This document shows positions 19,733-29,480 of a stretch of 64,000 nucleotides of DNA, one piece after another. The translations under genes and the position numbers were made by a program. Where the stretch lies: the NCBI GenBank assembly GCA_010672585.1, contig JAAHGF010000003.1:440619-504618 (forward strand). Reading direction: 5' to 3'. The notes below the pieces were generated by a model. That model was not told the DNA's origin, did not search any database, and saw only the letters and a list, made by a program, of their open reading frames with translations. Source of the DNA: Okeania sp. SIO1I7 (GTDB taxonomy: Bacteria > Cyanobacteriota > Cyanobacteriia > Cyanobacteriales > Microcoleaceae). Positions within the stretch are counted from its first letter, which is position 1; each line of letters begins with the position of its first letter.

Positions 19733-20958
19733 AGTATAATTACCTATTATCTCTTATTATTCCTAAGCATAATTATCATCAATCTGGAAGTTATGGATTT
19801 TTATGGAAGTTTTATATTTTATTGAATTTTTTATTGACTAAAAAACGAGGTCTCAAGCCTTCCCTTTTAACAGGATGAAAAAAATATTCGATTCAGTATT
19901 TGAAGCCTCCAACTAATACCAATTTGATAAGTGTTTACTACAAATAATTAGGGTACTTATTAGAAATAAACTCACCCCTAATGCTTCCAACAGAAGAAGT
20001 CATAAGTCAGGAGTCAATAGTCAGAATTAATAGGTTTGATATACTTTTTCGTATTGTAAATAATCTTTATTTGTCAAATACAAATTTCCTATACTATATT
20101 TCAATAGTGCTTATTATTTGTAACATTCTTTTTTTTACATGGTATAAAGTCAGAGATACTAATGACTGATAACTGATAACTGATAACTGAAATAGCCATG
20201 TTTTTGTCACAAAAACCTTAGAATTGTTAGGATTCATAAAATTTAATTCTGAAATATACAAATGATTTTTTATAAGTTCCCGAACTTCCCTGGTGTTAAT
20301 AATTAACAGATGCAATGATACTTACATATGGAATTACAAAGAGATGCAAATTTTTCAGTTAATAGTTATTTTTGCAATCTACTTTATCTGTATTAACTGG
20401 TATTGGTGGCATAAAGTATGAAATTTCTATAATATTCAGATGAATAGTCAGGAAAAAAACTGTTTTAACCACTGGTTACTGACTACTGACCACTAAAAAT
20501 ATTTTCCAGTTAATGATTATTTTGGCAATCTATTTCTGTATTAACTTGTATTAGTGACATAAAGTATGAAATTTTTATCAGAATCAGATTAATAATCAGG
20601 AAAAAACTGTTTTCACCACTGATTATTAACTACTAACTACTGTACGGGCAATTCGCGTCCTCTACTAAAAATAATACAATCATTCACCAACACCAATTAA
20701 CTAATAGTTAACCAATGGATAATTGATAATTAATCAATTCAGCTTTATTGCCTCTTTTTACCAATAGCGAACTTGATAATTTACAATTGATAATTAGAAA
20801 TAGCTTTTATTAATCAATAATTGAGATTTTCGTGATATTTTTCATTATCAATTTGAAAAAAAATCCCTATATTCAATTCCCAAACGGTTTTAATGAGAGG
20901 TAATTATCAATTATCCATTATCAATTATCCATTATCAATTAATGAAACGAGGTACATA
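19733..20958. repeat. AT-rich spacer with two diverged 140-bp direct repeats
   Basis: No gene is supported in this 1.2-kb gap. A block near 19840-19940 (AGGTCTCAAGCC, then AATACCAATTTGATAA) repeats pieces seen at 4345 and 4493. Two related blocks, about 20351-20492 and 20511-20640, share GTATGAAATTT and AATCAGGAAAAAACTGTTTT and are about 160 bp apart. TAACTGA heptamers (20163-20190) and ATTATCAATT repeats (20700-20945) fill the rest. Confidence 0.8.
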
Positions 20959-21771
20959 ATGACTCAAATTAACACCGATAATCTACCACTATGGGTTCGA
21001 GATAGAGAGGAAGTATTACAATCTAGTCAGAACGTAAAATGGCGTTATGGAGCAGCACCAGATTACACTACTTCTACTGAAAATCTAGCCAAAGAAAGTA
21101 ACTACAACCACCCAGAAAAATCCCTTGAATCAATTGTACAAAACTTAGTACGAACATTCGATGTAGAGGCAAATTTCAAAACAAATCCTCAAGACTGGTT
21201 AACTGTAGTTCAAGATAAATTCCGCATGAGTACAAACGGTGGAATAGATTATCAATTACAAGATTTAATCGACTCAGGTACTTACAAATTATTGATAGGT
21301 AATACTCAACATTACAAAGCTTCAGAAGAAAGTTTTGAGACTTCCACAAATCTCTTTCATACAGCATTTCCCGAAGGTTTTTTATGGGAAGTCGTAGAAG
21401 TTTACTCTCCACCACCAACAATTGTTGTTAAATGGAGACATTGGGGACATTTTTTAGGAGATTATAAAGATTATGTTTCTACAGGAGAGACAATTGAAGT
21501 TATTGGCATAAGTATTGTCAAAGTGAGTGATGATTTAAAAATTCTTTCATTAGAACACTATTATGACAATACAAAATTTTTAGATAGTCTAACATCCGGT
21601 GGTAAAGCTATTGCTGAAAAGCAACAAAAATCATCTGGAGGAACACAAACTTCTAATCCCTTACAACAGAAATTTATGGGTTTTATCAAAAACTTTTTGC
21701 CGTTGAAAAAAAATCCAAAAGTCTCTAATTCACCAGTAAGTCGCTGTCCTTTTGCAGCTTTTATGCAGTAA
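20959..21771 (+). CDS. Homologue of plant pathogen-related protein (NTF2/SnoaL-like fold)
   Basis: A 270-aa soluble protein that resembles the plant pathogen-related protein family (barley PRp type) along most of its length. Shared features are the GAAPDYT motif near the start, SLESIVQNLVRTFDVE, a central FPEGFLWEVVEVYSPPP and KWRHWGHFLG, then TGETIEVIGISI. The predicted fold is NTF2/SnoaL-like; no catalytic residues are assigned. The start at 20959 is chosen over an upstream in-frame ATG at 20893 because codons 20893-20958 are repeat DNA and GAGGTACATA precedes 20959. The C-terminal 45 residues are low in complexity. Confidence 0.8.
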   Translation: MTQINTDNLPLWVRDREEVLQSSQNVKWRYGAAPDYTTSTENLAKESNYNHPEKSLESIVQNLVRTFDVEANFKTNPQDWLTVVQDKFRMSTNGGIDYQLQDLIDSGTYKLLIGNTQHYKASEESFETSTNLFHTAFPEGFLWEVVEVYSPPPTIVVKWRHWGHFLGDYKDYVSTGETIEVIGISIVKVSDDLKILSLEHYYDNTKFLDSLTSGGKAIAEKQQKSSGGTQTSNPLQQKFMGFIKNFLPLKKNPKVSNSPVSRCPFAAFMQ

Positions 21772-21791
21772 TTAATTTTCTTGTAGTTTAT

Positions 21792-21823
21792 GATCGCTCT
21801 ATCTATTAATTTTTAGAGCGATC
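21792..21823 (+). terminator. Hairpin after the pathogen-related-like gene
   Basis: A perfect 10-bp stem, GATCGCTCTA with TAGAGCGATC, with a 12-nt T-rich loop, starts 21 bp after the stop codon. There is no strong T-run after it, so it may act as a weak terminator or RNA stabiliser. The right arm contains a HIP1 octamer. Confidence 0.5.
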
Positions 21824-22099
21824 GCTAATTTGTAACACTAATATTTCACCAATACTTCTTAATTAACCTACAACCTACCACCTTCTTCAATAAAAAAGGT
21901 TTTTTTTATTAGACATCTCCAATAATAAAAAATAAAATTAATTATCGTACTAGATACATTAGACATCTCCAAAAATCAAAAATAAAATCAATTATTGTAC
22001 ATAAATCATCAATTATTTTCCCTTACTCCCTACTCCCTACTCCCTTTTTTCTGGAGATATCTATTAATTATTTACCTCTACTCCCTACTCACTCTTCAA
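21824..22099. other. AT-rich spacer with short direct repeats
   Basis: Two copies of TTAGACATCTCCAA (near 21909 and 21960) are followed by similar AAAATAAAAT tracts, and CTCCCTACTCCC repeats occur near 22026-22045 and 22077-22092. No gene was seen. Confidence 0.6.
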
Positions 22100-22954
22100 T
22101 TAAACTGGTGGTAACTCCAAAGGAATTTGCCCTAATAAACCCTTGCGAAAATCATCCAAAATCCGTCTAGCAGTACGCTCAACATCTCCTTGATAAAGTT
22201 GATTTCCTACCTCATGTAAATAACCTTCACCTGTATAATTATTAACTTTTAACCCATAACGAGACTCTAAAGAAGAAGCAGAAACAAAACCATTACCATC
22301 ATCTTCTAGAGACATCAACAAATCAATCAAACTAGCAACAATTCGCTGATTATCATAAGCAGCATCGCCAATATCCTCACAAATAGCCAACTTAATCGCA
22401 TCCTCTTCATTTTTAATCCTACTAGGAATTACCCCAGGAGCATCTAACAACTCAATCTCATCAGATATCCGTACCCATCTTAATTGCTTAGTCACACCAG
22501 CACGTCTAGCACTCTCAACAACCTTCCTCTTCAACAACCTATTAATCAAAGCAGACTTTCCCACATTAGGAAAACCAATAACCACAGCACGGACAGGACG
22601 AGGTAACATCCCGCGATCGCGCCTTCTTTGATTAACAGCACGACCAGCTTCCCGCGCCGCCTTGGCCACACCCTTCACTCCATCACCCAACTTAGCATTA
22701 GTAAAATAAGGCACTTGTCCCTCAGCTTCAAACCATTCCTGCCAAATCTTCATCACATCCGAAGAAATCATATCCATGCGGTTCAAAACCAATACCCGCG
22801 CCTTATTCCCCACCCACTCAGACACCTGGGGATGATTAGTAGTCAGTGGAATACGAGCATCTCTAACTTCCAGAACCACATCAACCCGTTTCAGTTGTTC
22901 CTTAAGATTTCGTTCGGCCTTCGCAATATGGCCCGGATACCATTGTATAGTCAT
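22100..22954 (-). CDS. rbgA: Ribosome biogenesis GTPase YlqF/RbgA
   Basis: A 284-aa circularly permuted GTPase that helps late assembly of the 50S subunit. The G motifs occur in the permuted order: G4 as LNRMD near 57-61, then G1 GFPNVGKSALINRL near 127-140, then G3 DAPGVI near 172. The opening MTIQWYPGHIAKAERNLKEQ is diagnostic of the family. The C-terminal helical domain is complete. It is monocistronic, with a GAATTTA repeat array directly upstream. Confidence 0.95.
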   Translation of the reverse strand: MTIQWYPGHIAKAERNLKEQLKRVDVVLEVRDARIPLTTNHPQVSEWVGNKARVLVLNRMDMISSDVMKIWQEWFEAEGQVPYFTNAKLGDGVKGVAKAAREAGRAVNQRRRDRGMLPRPVRAVVIGFPNVGKSALINRLLKRKVVESARRAGVTKQLRWVRISDEIELLDAPGVIPSRIKNEEDAIKLAICEDIGDAAYDNQRIVASLIDLLMSLEDDGNGFVSASSLESRYGLKVNNYTGEGYLHEVGNQLYQGDVERTARRILDDFRKGLLGQIPLELPPV

Positions 22955-23497
22955 TAATTTAGAATTTAGAATTTAGAATTTAGAATTTAGAATTTAGAAT
23001 TTAGAATTTAGAATTACCTCTTCTGATAAATTAAGAGGATTGGATCACAAGAATTTAGAATTTAGAATTTAGAATTTAGAATTATACCAAGCGTGAAAAA
23101 AGAATGCTACAAAAAGGTACATATTAATCGGATATACTTAGAAATAGCTGCTCCAGTTAATTTGAGATAGTTATATCTATTTTTTTTCCCTTTTTTTCAA
23201 AATTTACCCCTTCTTCCTTCTTCCCTATTCCTTCTTTCTTACTTCTACCATTTGTAACAAACATTTATCACGCTTGGTATTACTTCTTCTGATAAATTAA
23301 GAGGATTGGATCACAAGAATTTAGAATTTAGAATTTAGAATTTAGAATTACCTCTTCTTAATAAATTAAGAGGCTTTATACCTGAATTTTTCGGTAATTA
23401 TTGGGAGTACCACCGCCCAAATGGTCAAATAAATTTAGGATCATAACTTGCATTATTCAGATGTAGCATCTTATATTGTGATTCAGGGAAATCTTTC
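22955..23497. repeat. Spacer with GAATTTA heptamer arrays and dispersed inverted phrases
   Basis: GAATTTA/TTTAGAA arrays lie at about 22962-23012, 23050-23082 and 23318-23348, each next to the phrase CTCTTCT(G/T)ATAAATTAAGAGG. Between them, TACCAAGCGTG (23086) and its reverse CACGCTTGGTA (about 23269-23279) form inverted ends of a block of about 190 bp that contains a CTTCTTCC run. The last 100 bp before bicA are repeat-free and should hold its promoter. Confidence 0.75.
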
Positions 23498-25204
23498 ATG
23501 CAAATTACCAATACGATTCATTTCCGAAACCTAAAAGGAGATATTTTTGGCGGGTTAACTGCCGCAGTTGTGGCCTTACCAATGGCACTAGCTTTCGGAA
23601 TTGCTTCTGGAGCAGGTGCTGCTGCTGGGCTGTGGGGAGCAATCTTAGTCGGATTTTTTGCCGCTTTATTTGGTGGCACCCCTAGTCTAATCTCTGAACC
23701 AACTGGACCGATGACCGTCATTGTCACCGCTGTTATCGCCGAATTAATGGCCGTAAATCCCGAAAGTGGTCTAGCAATGGCCTTTACCGTGGTGATGATG
23801 GCGGGTATCTTTCAAATCCTATTTGGAGTCCTGCGATTGGGGAAGTATATTACGATGCTCCCTTATAACGTCATTTCCGGTTTTATGACAGGAATTGGCG
23901 TGATTTTGATTTTTTTGCAAATTGCGCCGTTTATCGGTCAAGAAACTCCCTCTGGTGGAGTAATTGGCGTGATAAAGGCTTTCCCTAATTTGATTACCAA
24001 TATTAATCCATGGGAAACGTTGTTAGGGTTAATTACTCTAGGAATTTTGTTCTTTTGTCCCGCCAAACTAAAAAAGTTAGTTCCTCCCCAACTAATAGCT
24101 TTGGTAATTGGTACAGCGATTTCTTTGATTTTCTTTGGAAACATCGAAATTCGGACGATCGCTACAATTGGAGAAATTACCCCCGGTTTACCACAACTGC
24201 AAATGCCTACATTTACCGCTGAAAATTTACGGTTAATGTTTGTGAATGCCATGGTTTTGGGTATGGTGGGTTCTATTGATTGCCTATTAACTTGTTTGGT
24301 ATCAGATAGTTTGACCAGAACTGAACATAAATCTAATAAGGAATTAATCAGTCAAGGGGTGGCTAATTTAATTACAGGTTTATGCGGTGGAATTGCTGGT
24401 TCTGGAGCAACAACGGCAACTGTAGTTAGTATCCAAGCAGGGGGACGCACCGCTTTATCTGGCATTAGTCGTGCTTTAGCACTATTGATTGTTGTATTAT
24501 GGGCAGCACCTTTAACTTCTGGAATTCCCCTAGCTGTCTTAGCAGGAATTGTCCTAAAGGTGGGAATTGATATTATTGATTGGGGTTTCCTCAAACGGGT
24601 TCACAACATTTCTTGGAAAGCTGCCGGAATTGTTTATAGTGTGGTCCTCCTCACGGTATTTGTGGATTTAATGGTAGCGGTTGCCGTGGGAGTTTTTATC
24701 GCCAATATTTTAACCATTGAACGTCTCGAAGAAATGCAATCTCAGTCTGTAAAAGCGATTACTGATGCAGACGATCAAATCGTAATGAATGACGAAGAAA
24801 AGCAAATTTTGGATTGGGCAAATGGCCGAGTTTTGCTGTTTCATTTGAGCGGGCCAATGATTTTTGGAGTAGCCAAAGCAATTTCCAGAGAACATAGTGC
24901 CATTGATAATTATGATGTGTTGATTGTCGATTTGAGTGAAGTGCCAATTCTAGGGGTGACTTCTTCTTTAGCGATTGAAAATGCCATTCAAGAGGCGATC
25001 GATGCTGGACGAAAGATAATTATGGTTGGAGCAACTGGAAAGGTAAAAGGTCGGTTAGAAAGACTGGGAATTGCTGGCTTAATTCCAGAAAATTACTGGA
25101 TGAGCGATCGCTTGACTGCACTTCAGGAAGGTTTACAAATAGTGAAGCAAAAACAAAGCTCTAGCTATGAAAATATCCAAAAACCTGCTGTTCCCAGTTC
25201 TTAA
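23498..25204 (+). CDS. bicA: SulP-family bicarbonate transporter BicA
   Basis: A 568-aa SulP transporter strongly resembling cyanobacterial BicA, the low-affinity, high-flux, Na+-dependent HCO3- importer of the CO2-concentrating mechanism. It opens QITNTIHFRNLKGDIFGGLT and continues with GLWGAILVGFFAALFGGTPS and LISEPTGPMTV. The membrane domain covers about 1-410 and a cytosolic STAS domain about 435-545. ATG 23498 gives the family N terminus. No carbon-regulated partner gene lies adjacent; uspA follows in the opposite direction. Confidence 0.93.
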   Translation: MQITNTIHFRNLKGDIFGGLTAAVVALPMALAFGIASGAGAAAGLWGAILVGFFAALFGGTPSLISEPTGPMTVIVTAVIAELMAVNPESGLAMAFTVVMMAGIFQILFGVLRLGKYITMLPYNVISGFMTGIGVILIFLQIAPFIGQETPSGGVIGVIKAFPNLITNINPWETLLGLITLGILFFCPAKLKKLVPPQLIALVIGTAISLIFFGNIEIRTIATIGEITPGLPQLQMPTFTAENLRLMFVNAMVLGMVGSIDCLLTCLVSDSLTRTEHKSNKELISQGVANLITGLCGGIAGSGATTATVVSIQAGGRTALSGISRALALLIVVLWAAPLTSGIPLAVLAGIVLKVGIDIIDWGFLKRVHNISWKAAGIVYSVVLLTVFVDLMVAVAVGVFIANILTIERLEEMQSQSVKAITDADDQIVMNDEEKQILDWANGRVLLFHLSGPMIFGVAKAISREHSAIDNYDVLIVDLSEVPILGVTSSLAIENAIQEAIDAGRKIIMVGATGKVKGRLERLGIAGLIPENYWMSDRLTALQEGLQIVKQKQSSSYENIQKPAVPSS

Positions 25205-25541
25205 TCCTATTTTTATTATAGAAACCAGATTTTTCCCAACTAGATTCGGCAAGGGGTCTCCCGTTATAATCAAGCGATTTAACGGGAGGGGAATTGCCGA
25301 GAGCAAATTAAACAGGTATCAATGATAATGAATAATGAATAATGAATAATGAATAATTAACAATTAATAATTATCAGAATTTAATTTAACTAAATAAACA
25401 TCTAATAATTAACAATTAATAGTTAATAATCATTATCTTTATTTCATTATTCATTATTTATTGTCTTGATTTCATTATTAATTATTCATTATTTATTGTC
25501 CTTATTTCATTATTAATTATTAATTATTAATTATTCATTAT
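25205..25541. repeat. Convergent spacer with ATTATTAAT/ATGAATA repeats
   Basis: Lies between bicA and uspA. Besides the hairpin at 25246-25300 it holds AATAATG units (25326-25355) and their inverted counterparts CATTATT/TTATTGT (25440-25540). Pairing of these arms could form a long AT-rich stem between the two convergent genes. Confidence 0.7.
25246..25300 (+). ncRNA. 55-bp conserved two-stem hairpin (copy 1)
   Basis: TCGGCAA pairs with TTGCCGA and CTCCCGTTA with TAACGGGAG, separated by a symmetric 5x5 purine-rich internal loop (GGGGT opposite GGGAA). A related hairpin in inverted orientation lies at 26696-26746, where base changes keep pairing by G-U wobble. It is either a structured RNA or a palindromic mobile repeat. 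It also stands 42 bp after bicA, so it could end that transcript. Confidence 0.45.
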
Positions 25542-25952
25542 TCAAGGTACTACCAAAATTGGACAAGGAGAAAGATTAATAATCCGGTTACTGACACTAT
25601 CAGTAGCTCCTTCCTCACCCAAACCAGTACCTCGGCAGCCAATCACAATTAAATCAGCATTAATCTCATCTGCCACATCACAAATAGTAAAAGCCGGATG
25701 GCCTTCTCTTTGGATCGTTTCAGCTTCAATACCCTGCTCCGTAAATAGAGCCTTAGCTTGTTCTAAAAGTTGGACAACTGTTTGCTCAGAAGTCATTTCT
25801 GGGTGAAATACTTCCTGGCCTTCTGAAACTACTTCTCGCACTGAAACTACTACCAAGCGAGCTTGATATGTCTTGACAATGTTAATCACTTTATCCGCAG
25901 CTTCGCGAGCTTCTCGGCTACGGTCTACAGGAAATAGAACTGTTTTAAACAT
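25542..25952 (-). CDS. Universal stress protein (UspA family)
   Basis: A 136-aa single-domain UspA protein. The N terminus FKTVLFPVDRSREAREA and the nucleotide-binding tail GCRGTGLGEEGATDSVS followed by CPILVVP are typical of the ATP-binding subgroup. It is convergent with bicA and separated from the pgk side by an IS200/IS605 remnant. Its role is probably stress signalling; no specific partner is visible. Confidence 0.92.
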   Translation of the reverse strand: MFKTVLFPVDRSREAREAADKVINIVKTYQARLVVVSVREVVSEGQEVFHPEMTSEQTVVQLLEQAKALFTEQGIEAETIQREGHPAFTICDVADEINADLIVIGCRGTGLGEEGATDSVSNRIINLSPCPILVVP

Positions 25953-25969
25953 AGAAGTATATGTGACGT

Positions 25970-26420
25970 TCTCCTACATTAAATCAAAAATTATGATGTA
26001 GGCTTCCCAACCTCACGGATAGGGTTTTCTGTTTCACAGGGAGTGCAACCACTTAACCCTCCGCAGACAGAAACGGTGAGACCCACCGCCTTTTTGTACT
26101 AAACAACCCTGTACCCCAATTCCCTCAAGAGTTTGAGCTTTTCACTGGTTGAGCGCGAACTTCACCAGTTGAACCCCATACTCACTATTTGTTTTCATGG
26201 TTCTCTCAGGTGCGTACTACCGCTTACTGCTTCATAAAACTGATACAAAGCGTCACATAACGTGACAAGTTGATGTTTACTTCCTGCTGTACGGAGGTTG
26301 CATGCAACGTCCCTAAGGCCGTCGGCGGTTACTCATCCACAGGCATTGACGGTCAAGCCAACCGCATCTCTACACTCTATACTTACATTTAAGTCTTTGT
26401 CAATTAACATAACTAAAAAA
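25970..26420 (-). pseudogene. IS200/IS605 tnpB remnant (C-terminal codons and right end)
   Basis: On the minus strand, a frame descending from about 26415 reads LIDKDLNVSIECRDAVGL and then TVNACG before a stop (26329). This matches the last RuvC motif and following helix of TnpB (family pattern DRDLNASI). The roughly 350 bp beyond it resemble the noncoding right-end/omega-RNA part and end near the phrase GAGGTTGGGAAGCCTAC. A palindromic insertion of about 24 bp sits at 26290-26312. No N-terminal half is found, so the element is dead. Confidence 0.7.
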
Positions 26421-26897
26421 GTCCTCAAACCCTTACTACGCCCTTCCTAGTAGGGAGCAGGATTTCTGGAAAGGTCTACGTCTATATGGATAGACTGCCA
26501 GAAATGCGAATAGCAGCGATTAGAGCAGAAGATACAAATTTCACCCTCGTTACTACTTGCGTGTGAGAACTAGCGTATTATGTCGATAAATCGCGCAAAT
26601 TGTTAACTAAGTAGAAACTCTCAGTCTAATCACAATAACACAAAAAAAGCACACAACGGAAGCTCTAAGTGGACGCTACGCGGTTCATTTGTTGGTCGGC
26701 AATTCCTCTCTCGTTAACATTTGTATAATGGGAGACCCTTTGCCGACATCAAAGTTGGGGCATGGACTCCGATAAAATGTTTACCGTGAACGAATTGGTG
26801 TAACCTAATTTTATCCATTTATGAGCATTTTATCCGCTTATGGGCCATACACCATTAATGGACATTGATAAAACAAATACTGTAGGAGATTAATCCT
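26421..26897. other. Upstream region of pgk
   Basis: No gene is seen. It contains the CCTTCCTAGTAGGG hairpin (about 26443-26457), a CAGGATTTCTGG...CCAGAAATGC inverted repeat (about 26459-26508) and the second copy of the two-stem hairpin (26696-26746). The last 150 bp, with short ATTTATCC(A/G)TTATG repeats (26811-26845), probably hold the pgk promoter. Confidence 0.6.
26696..26746 (+). ncRNA. Conserved two-stem hairpin (copy 2, inverted)
   Basis: TCGGCAA/TTGCCGA and CTCTCGTTA/TAATGGGAG stems, with the internal loop TTCCT opposite ACCCT. Relative to copy 1 at 25246-25300 it is the reverse complement, yet as plus-strand RNA it still pairs with two G-U wobbles. It lies about 150 bp upstream of pgk. 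Confidence 0.45.
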
Positions 26898-28094
26898 GTG
26901 ACAAAAAAAACTGTAGCAAATTTATCAGCATCTGACTTATCTGGCAAAAAAGTACTCATGCGGGCGGACTTTAATGTGCCTGTTGATAATGGTAGTATTA
27001 CAGATGATACTAGGATTCGGGCAGCTCTTCCCACAATTCAAGATTTAATTGGCAAAGGTGCAAAAGTTATCTTGACTAGCCATTTTGGACGTCCCAAGGG
27101 AAAAGTAAATGAGGATATGCGTCTGACTCTTGTGGGAGAAAGACTCTCTGAAGTATTGGGTAAGGATGTTAAAAAGTGTGACGACTGTATTGGTGAGGAT
27201 GTAACTTCTACTGTAGCAGCGATGCAAAATGGTGATGTAGTTTTGCTGGAGAATGTCCGCTTCTACCCTGGAGAGGAGAAAAATGACCCAGAGTTTGCCA
27301 AGCAACTTGCTTCTGTAGCGGATGTATATGTGAATGATGCTTTTGGAACTGCTCACCGTGCTCATGCTTCCACTGAGGGTGTGACTAAATATTTGAGTCC
27401 TTCTGTAGGTGGTTATTTAATAGAAAAGGAATTGAAATTCCTCCAAGGAGCAGTTGATAATCCTCAAAAACCTTTAGCTGCAATTATTGGTGGTTCTAAG
27501 GTTTCTAGTAAAATTGGTGTGATTGATGCTTTGTTGGATAAGTGCGATAAGCTGCTATTGGGTGGTGGTATGATTTTCACTTTCTACAAAGCTCGTGGTT
27601 TAAGTGTGGGTAAGTCTTTGGTTGAAGACGATAAGTTGGAATTGGCTAAGTCTCTGGAAGCTAAGGCAAAAGAGAAAGGTGTGGAGATGTTATTGCCTAC
27701 TGATGTAGTTGTAGCTGACAAGTTTGACAAAGAAGCTAATACTCAAACTGTTAGTGTGGAAGCTATTCCTGATGGTTGGATGGGTTTGGATATCGGTCCT
27801 GACTCTGCGAAGGTTTTCCAAGATGCTTTGGGTGATTGCAAAACTGTGATTTGGAATGGTCCGATGGGTGTCTTTGAAATGGAGAAATTTGCTAAGGGAA
27901 CTGAAGCGATCGCACGCACTCTTGCAGATAAGCAGGATGCTATTACTATTATTGGTGGTGGAGACTCTGTTGCTGCTGTAGAACAGTTGGAGTTGGGAGA
28001 AAAAATGAGTCACATTTCTACTGGTGGTGGTGCTAGTTTGGAATTATTGGAAGGTAAGCAATTACCTGGTATCGTTGCTTTAGACGAAGCATAA
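26898..28094 (+). CDS. pgk: Phosphoglycerate kinase
   Basis: A 398-aa cytosolic glycolytic and Calvin-cycle enzyme that interconverts 1,3-bisphosphoglycerate + ADP and 3-phosphoglycerate + ATP. The N-terminal substrate motif [11 protein letters not shown], the arginine motif TSHFGRPKG and the C-terminal nucleotide-binding [12 protein letters not shown] are all present at normal family length. The GTG start at 26898 is preceded by GTAGGAGAT. Codon use is strong and regular, as expected for a highly expressed gene. Confidence 0.98.
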   Translation: MTKKTVANLSASDLSGKKVLMRADFNVPVDNGSITDDTRIRAALPTIQDLIGKGAKVILTSHFGRPKGKVNEDMRLTLVGERLSEVLGKDVKKCDDCIGEDVTSTVAAMQNGDVVLLENVRFYPGEEKNDPEFAKQLASVADVYVNDAFGTAHRAHASTEGVTKYLSPSVGGYLIEKELKFLQGAVDNPQKPLAAIIGGSKVSSKIGVIDALLDKCDKLLLGGGMIFTFYKARGLSVGKSLVEDDKLELAKSLEAKAKEKGVEMLLPTDVVVADKFDKEANTQTVSVEAIPDGWMGLDIGPDSAKVFQDALGDCKTVIWNGPMGVFEMEKFAKGTEAIARTLADKQDAITIIGGGDSVAAVEQLELGEKMSHISTGGGASLELLEGKQLPGIVALDEA

Positions 28095-28118
28095 ATTGTT
28101 TTAAGCAAACTTGGTAGG

Positions 28119-28158
28119 TGCTTCTCTGTTTTACACAATAAAATAGGGAAGCATTTTG
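28119..28158 (+). terminator. Rho-independent terminator of pgk
   Basis: A 14-bp stem, TGCTTCTCTGTTTT paired with AAAATAGGGAAGCA (two G-U pairs), has a 7-nt loop and is followed by TTTTGCATTTTT, 24 bp after the pgk stop codon. Confidence 0.8.
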
Positions 28159-28485
28159 CATTTTTGCAGAAGTTATATCATGTCCGGATAAAAGCGCGAT
28201 CAAACTCCGTTCCACTTACACGATGATCGCAAACTTTCTTCTCCTCTTCCTTCTTATTTCTTCCTTCTTCCTTCTTACTTCTTAATTTCTGCTATAAGTC
28301 CTGTTTATAAAGATTTAAGTGAATTTTTATTAATTGAAGATATGTTTTTAACTTTACAATTTTCAACAAGAGCAATATAAAGAAATATTAAATTAAAGAA
28401 ATGTTAAAAAAATAAGTTTGTGTCAATTTTTTCGCTATATGGTTTGAAACTCAATCCTTATATACTTATATAAAAGCTACGACTT
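28159..28485. other. AT-rich spacer with heptamer run
   Basis: Includes a solo copy of TATATCATGTCCGG (28174), the terminal sequence of the MITE at 12997-13123, and a TTCCTTC run ending in TTTCTGCTATAAG (about 28241-28296). No gene was seen. Confidence 0.6.
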
Positions 28486-28710
28486 AGGGCTTGCTGAATA
28501 AAATTGTAATCAATACCTGTAAAGACTTCCAGGGTTTTCTATTCTGAAAAAGAGCAAGGTTTTTGGCTAAATTAGTCTCAAAATGTTCATATTTTTCCCC
28601 TGACAATGCCGAAAATTTGTCCGTAGCAGATAGTCTAAATAGTCTAAACTGTTGCCTGTTCTCTGTTCCCTGTTCCCTATCATCACCATCAGACTTTTTC
28701 AGCAAACCCT
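28486..28710. mobile_element. MITE family A, copy 1 (225 bp)
   Basis: Terminal inverted repeats AGGGCTTGCTGAATAAA (left) and AGGGTTTGCTGAAAAAG (right end, reverse complement). The interior resembles the copy at 28869-29114, with shared stretches around GTAAAGACTT and GAAAAAG. A 73-aa reverse frame here has no protein-like features. It is non-autonomous. Confidence 0.75.
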
Positions 28711-28714
28711 ACTG

Positions 28715-28850
28715 GACTGACACACCTTAAATGGTGCATTAGATGGGGGATGGGGGGATGGGGAGATGGGGGGATGGGGAGATGGGGGGATGGGGAGATC
28801 AAGACACCTAGAAGCAAAAATAAGAGTGCACAGTTTTAGATGTGTCAGTC
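28715..28850. mobile_element. MITE family B (136 bp) with G-rich core
   Basis: Starts GACTGACACACCTTAAATGG and ends in its imperfect complement, the right end read inward being GACTGACACATCTAAAACTG. The core (28744-28799) alternates GATGGGGGG and GATGGGGA units, a G-run pattern able to form G-quadruplexes. It is inserted between the two family A copies. Confidence 0.7.
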
Positions 28851-28868
28851 TACTACTTAGTTATAAAT

Positions 28869-29114
<246 letters not shown>

Positions 29115-29282
29115 AAATATGGGTTTCTACTGAGACTTTTATGAAGAAGTGATGAAGCTGTAAGTGATTTCCATGAAGATTCAATGAAGATTTCGTGAAA
29201 ACGTGTTTTTCCTCTTGTAGTTTCCAAGAAAAACGGAATAAGATGATGACATCAAGCAAATTTTATGGAGTTGTATCTAGCC

Positions 29283-29480
29283 ATGTTGAAAAAGACTTTA
29301 TTCGCTGCTGCTACCACTATCACTGTTGTTGGTTCTTCTATGCCTGCTTTGGCCAATATTACGCTGCCCCCTGGTCCTCAAGAAGTACCTGAACCCATGA
29401 GTGTTATTAGTCTGATTGCATTCACTGGAGGTAGTTTGCTAGCTGTAAAACGTGGAGAGTCACACAAAGAAGGCAAGTAA
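29283..29480 (+). CDS. Very small PEP-CTERM sorting-signal protein
   Basis: A 65-aa exported protein. Residues 1-24 form a signal peptide (lysines, then FAAATTITVV, cleavage at MPALA). A C-terminal PEP-CTERM signal follows almost at once: VPEPMSVISLIAFTGGSLLA plus a basic tail. Only about ten residues, rich in proline, lie between the two signals. PEP-CTERM signals direct cleavage by an exosortase. The upstream ATG at 29265 is possible, but 29283 begins the canonical signal peptide. The role is unknown. Confidence 0.75.
   Translation: MLKKTLFAAATTITVVGSSMPALANITLPPGPQEVPEPMSVISLIAFTGGSLLAVKRGESHKEGK

Noticed and set aside
19981..20315. Two short frames (62 and 73 aa) on opposite strands
   Set aside because: AT-rich repeat DNA; overlapping frames on both strands without protein-like pattern.
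22962..23348. Possible CRISPR-like spaced repeats
   Set aside because: The GAATTTA units are contiguous heptamers without spacers of regular length, and no cas gene is present.
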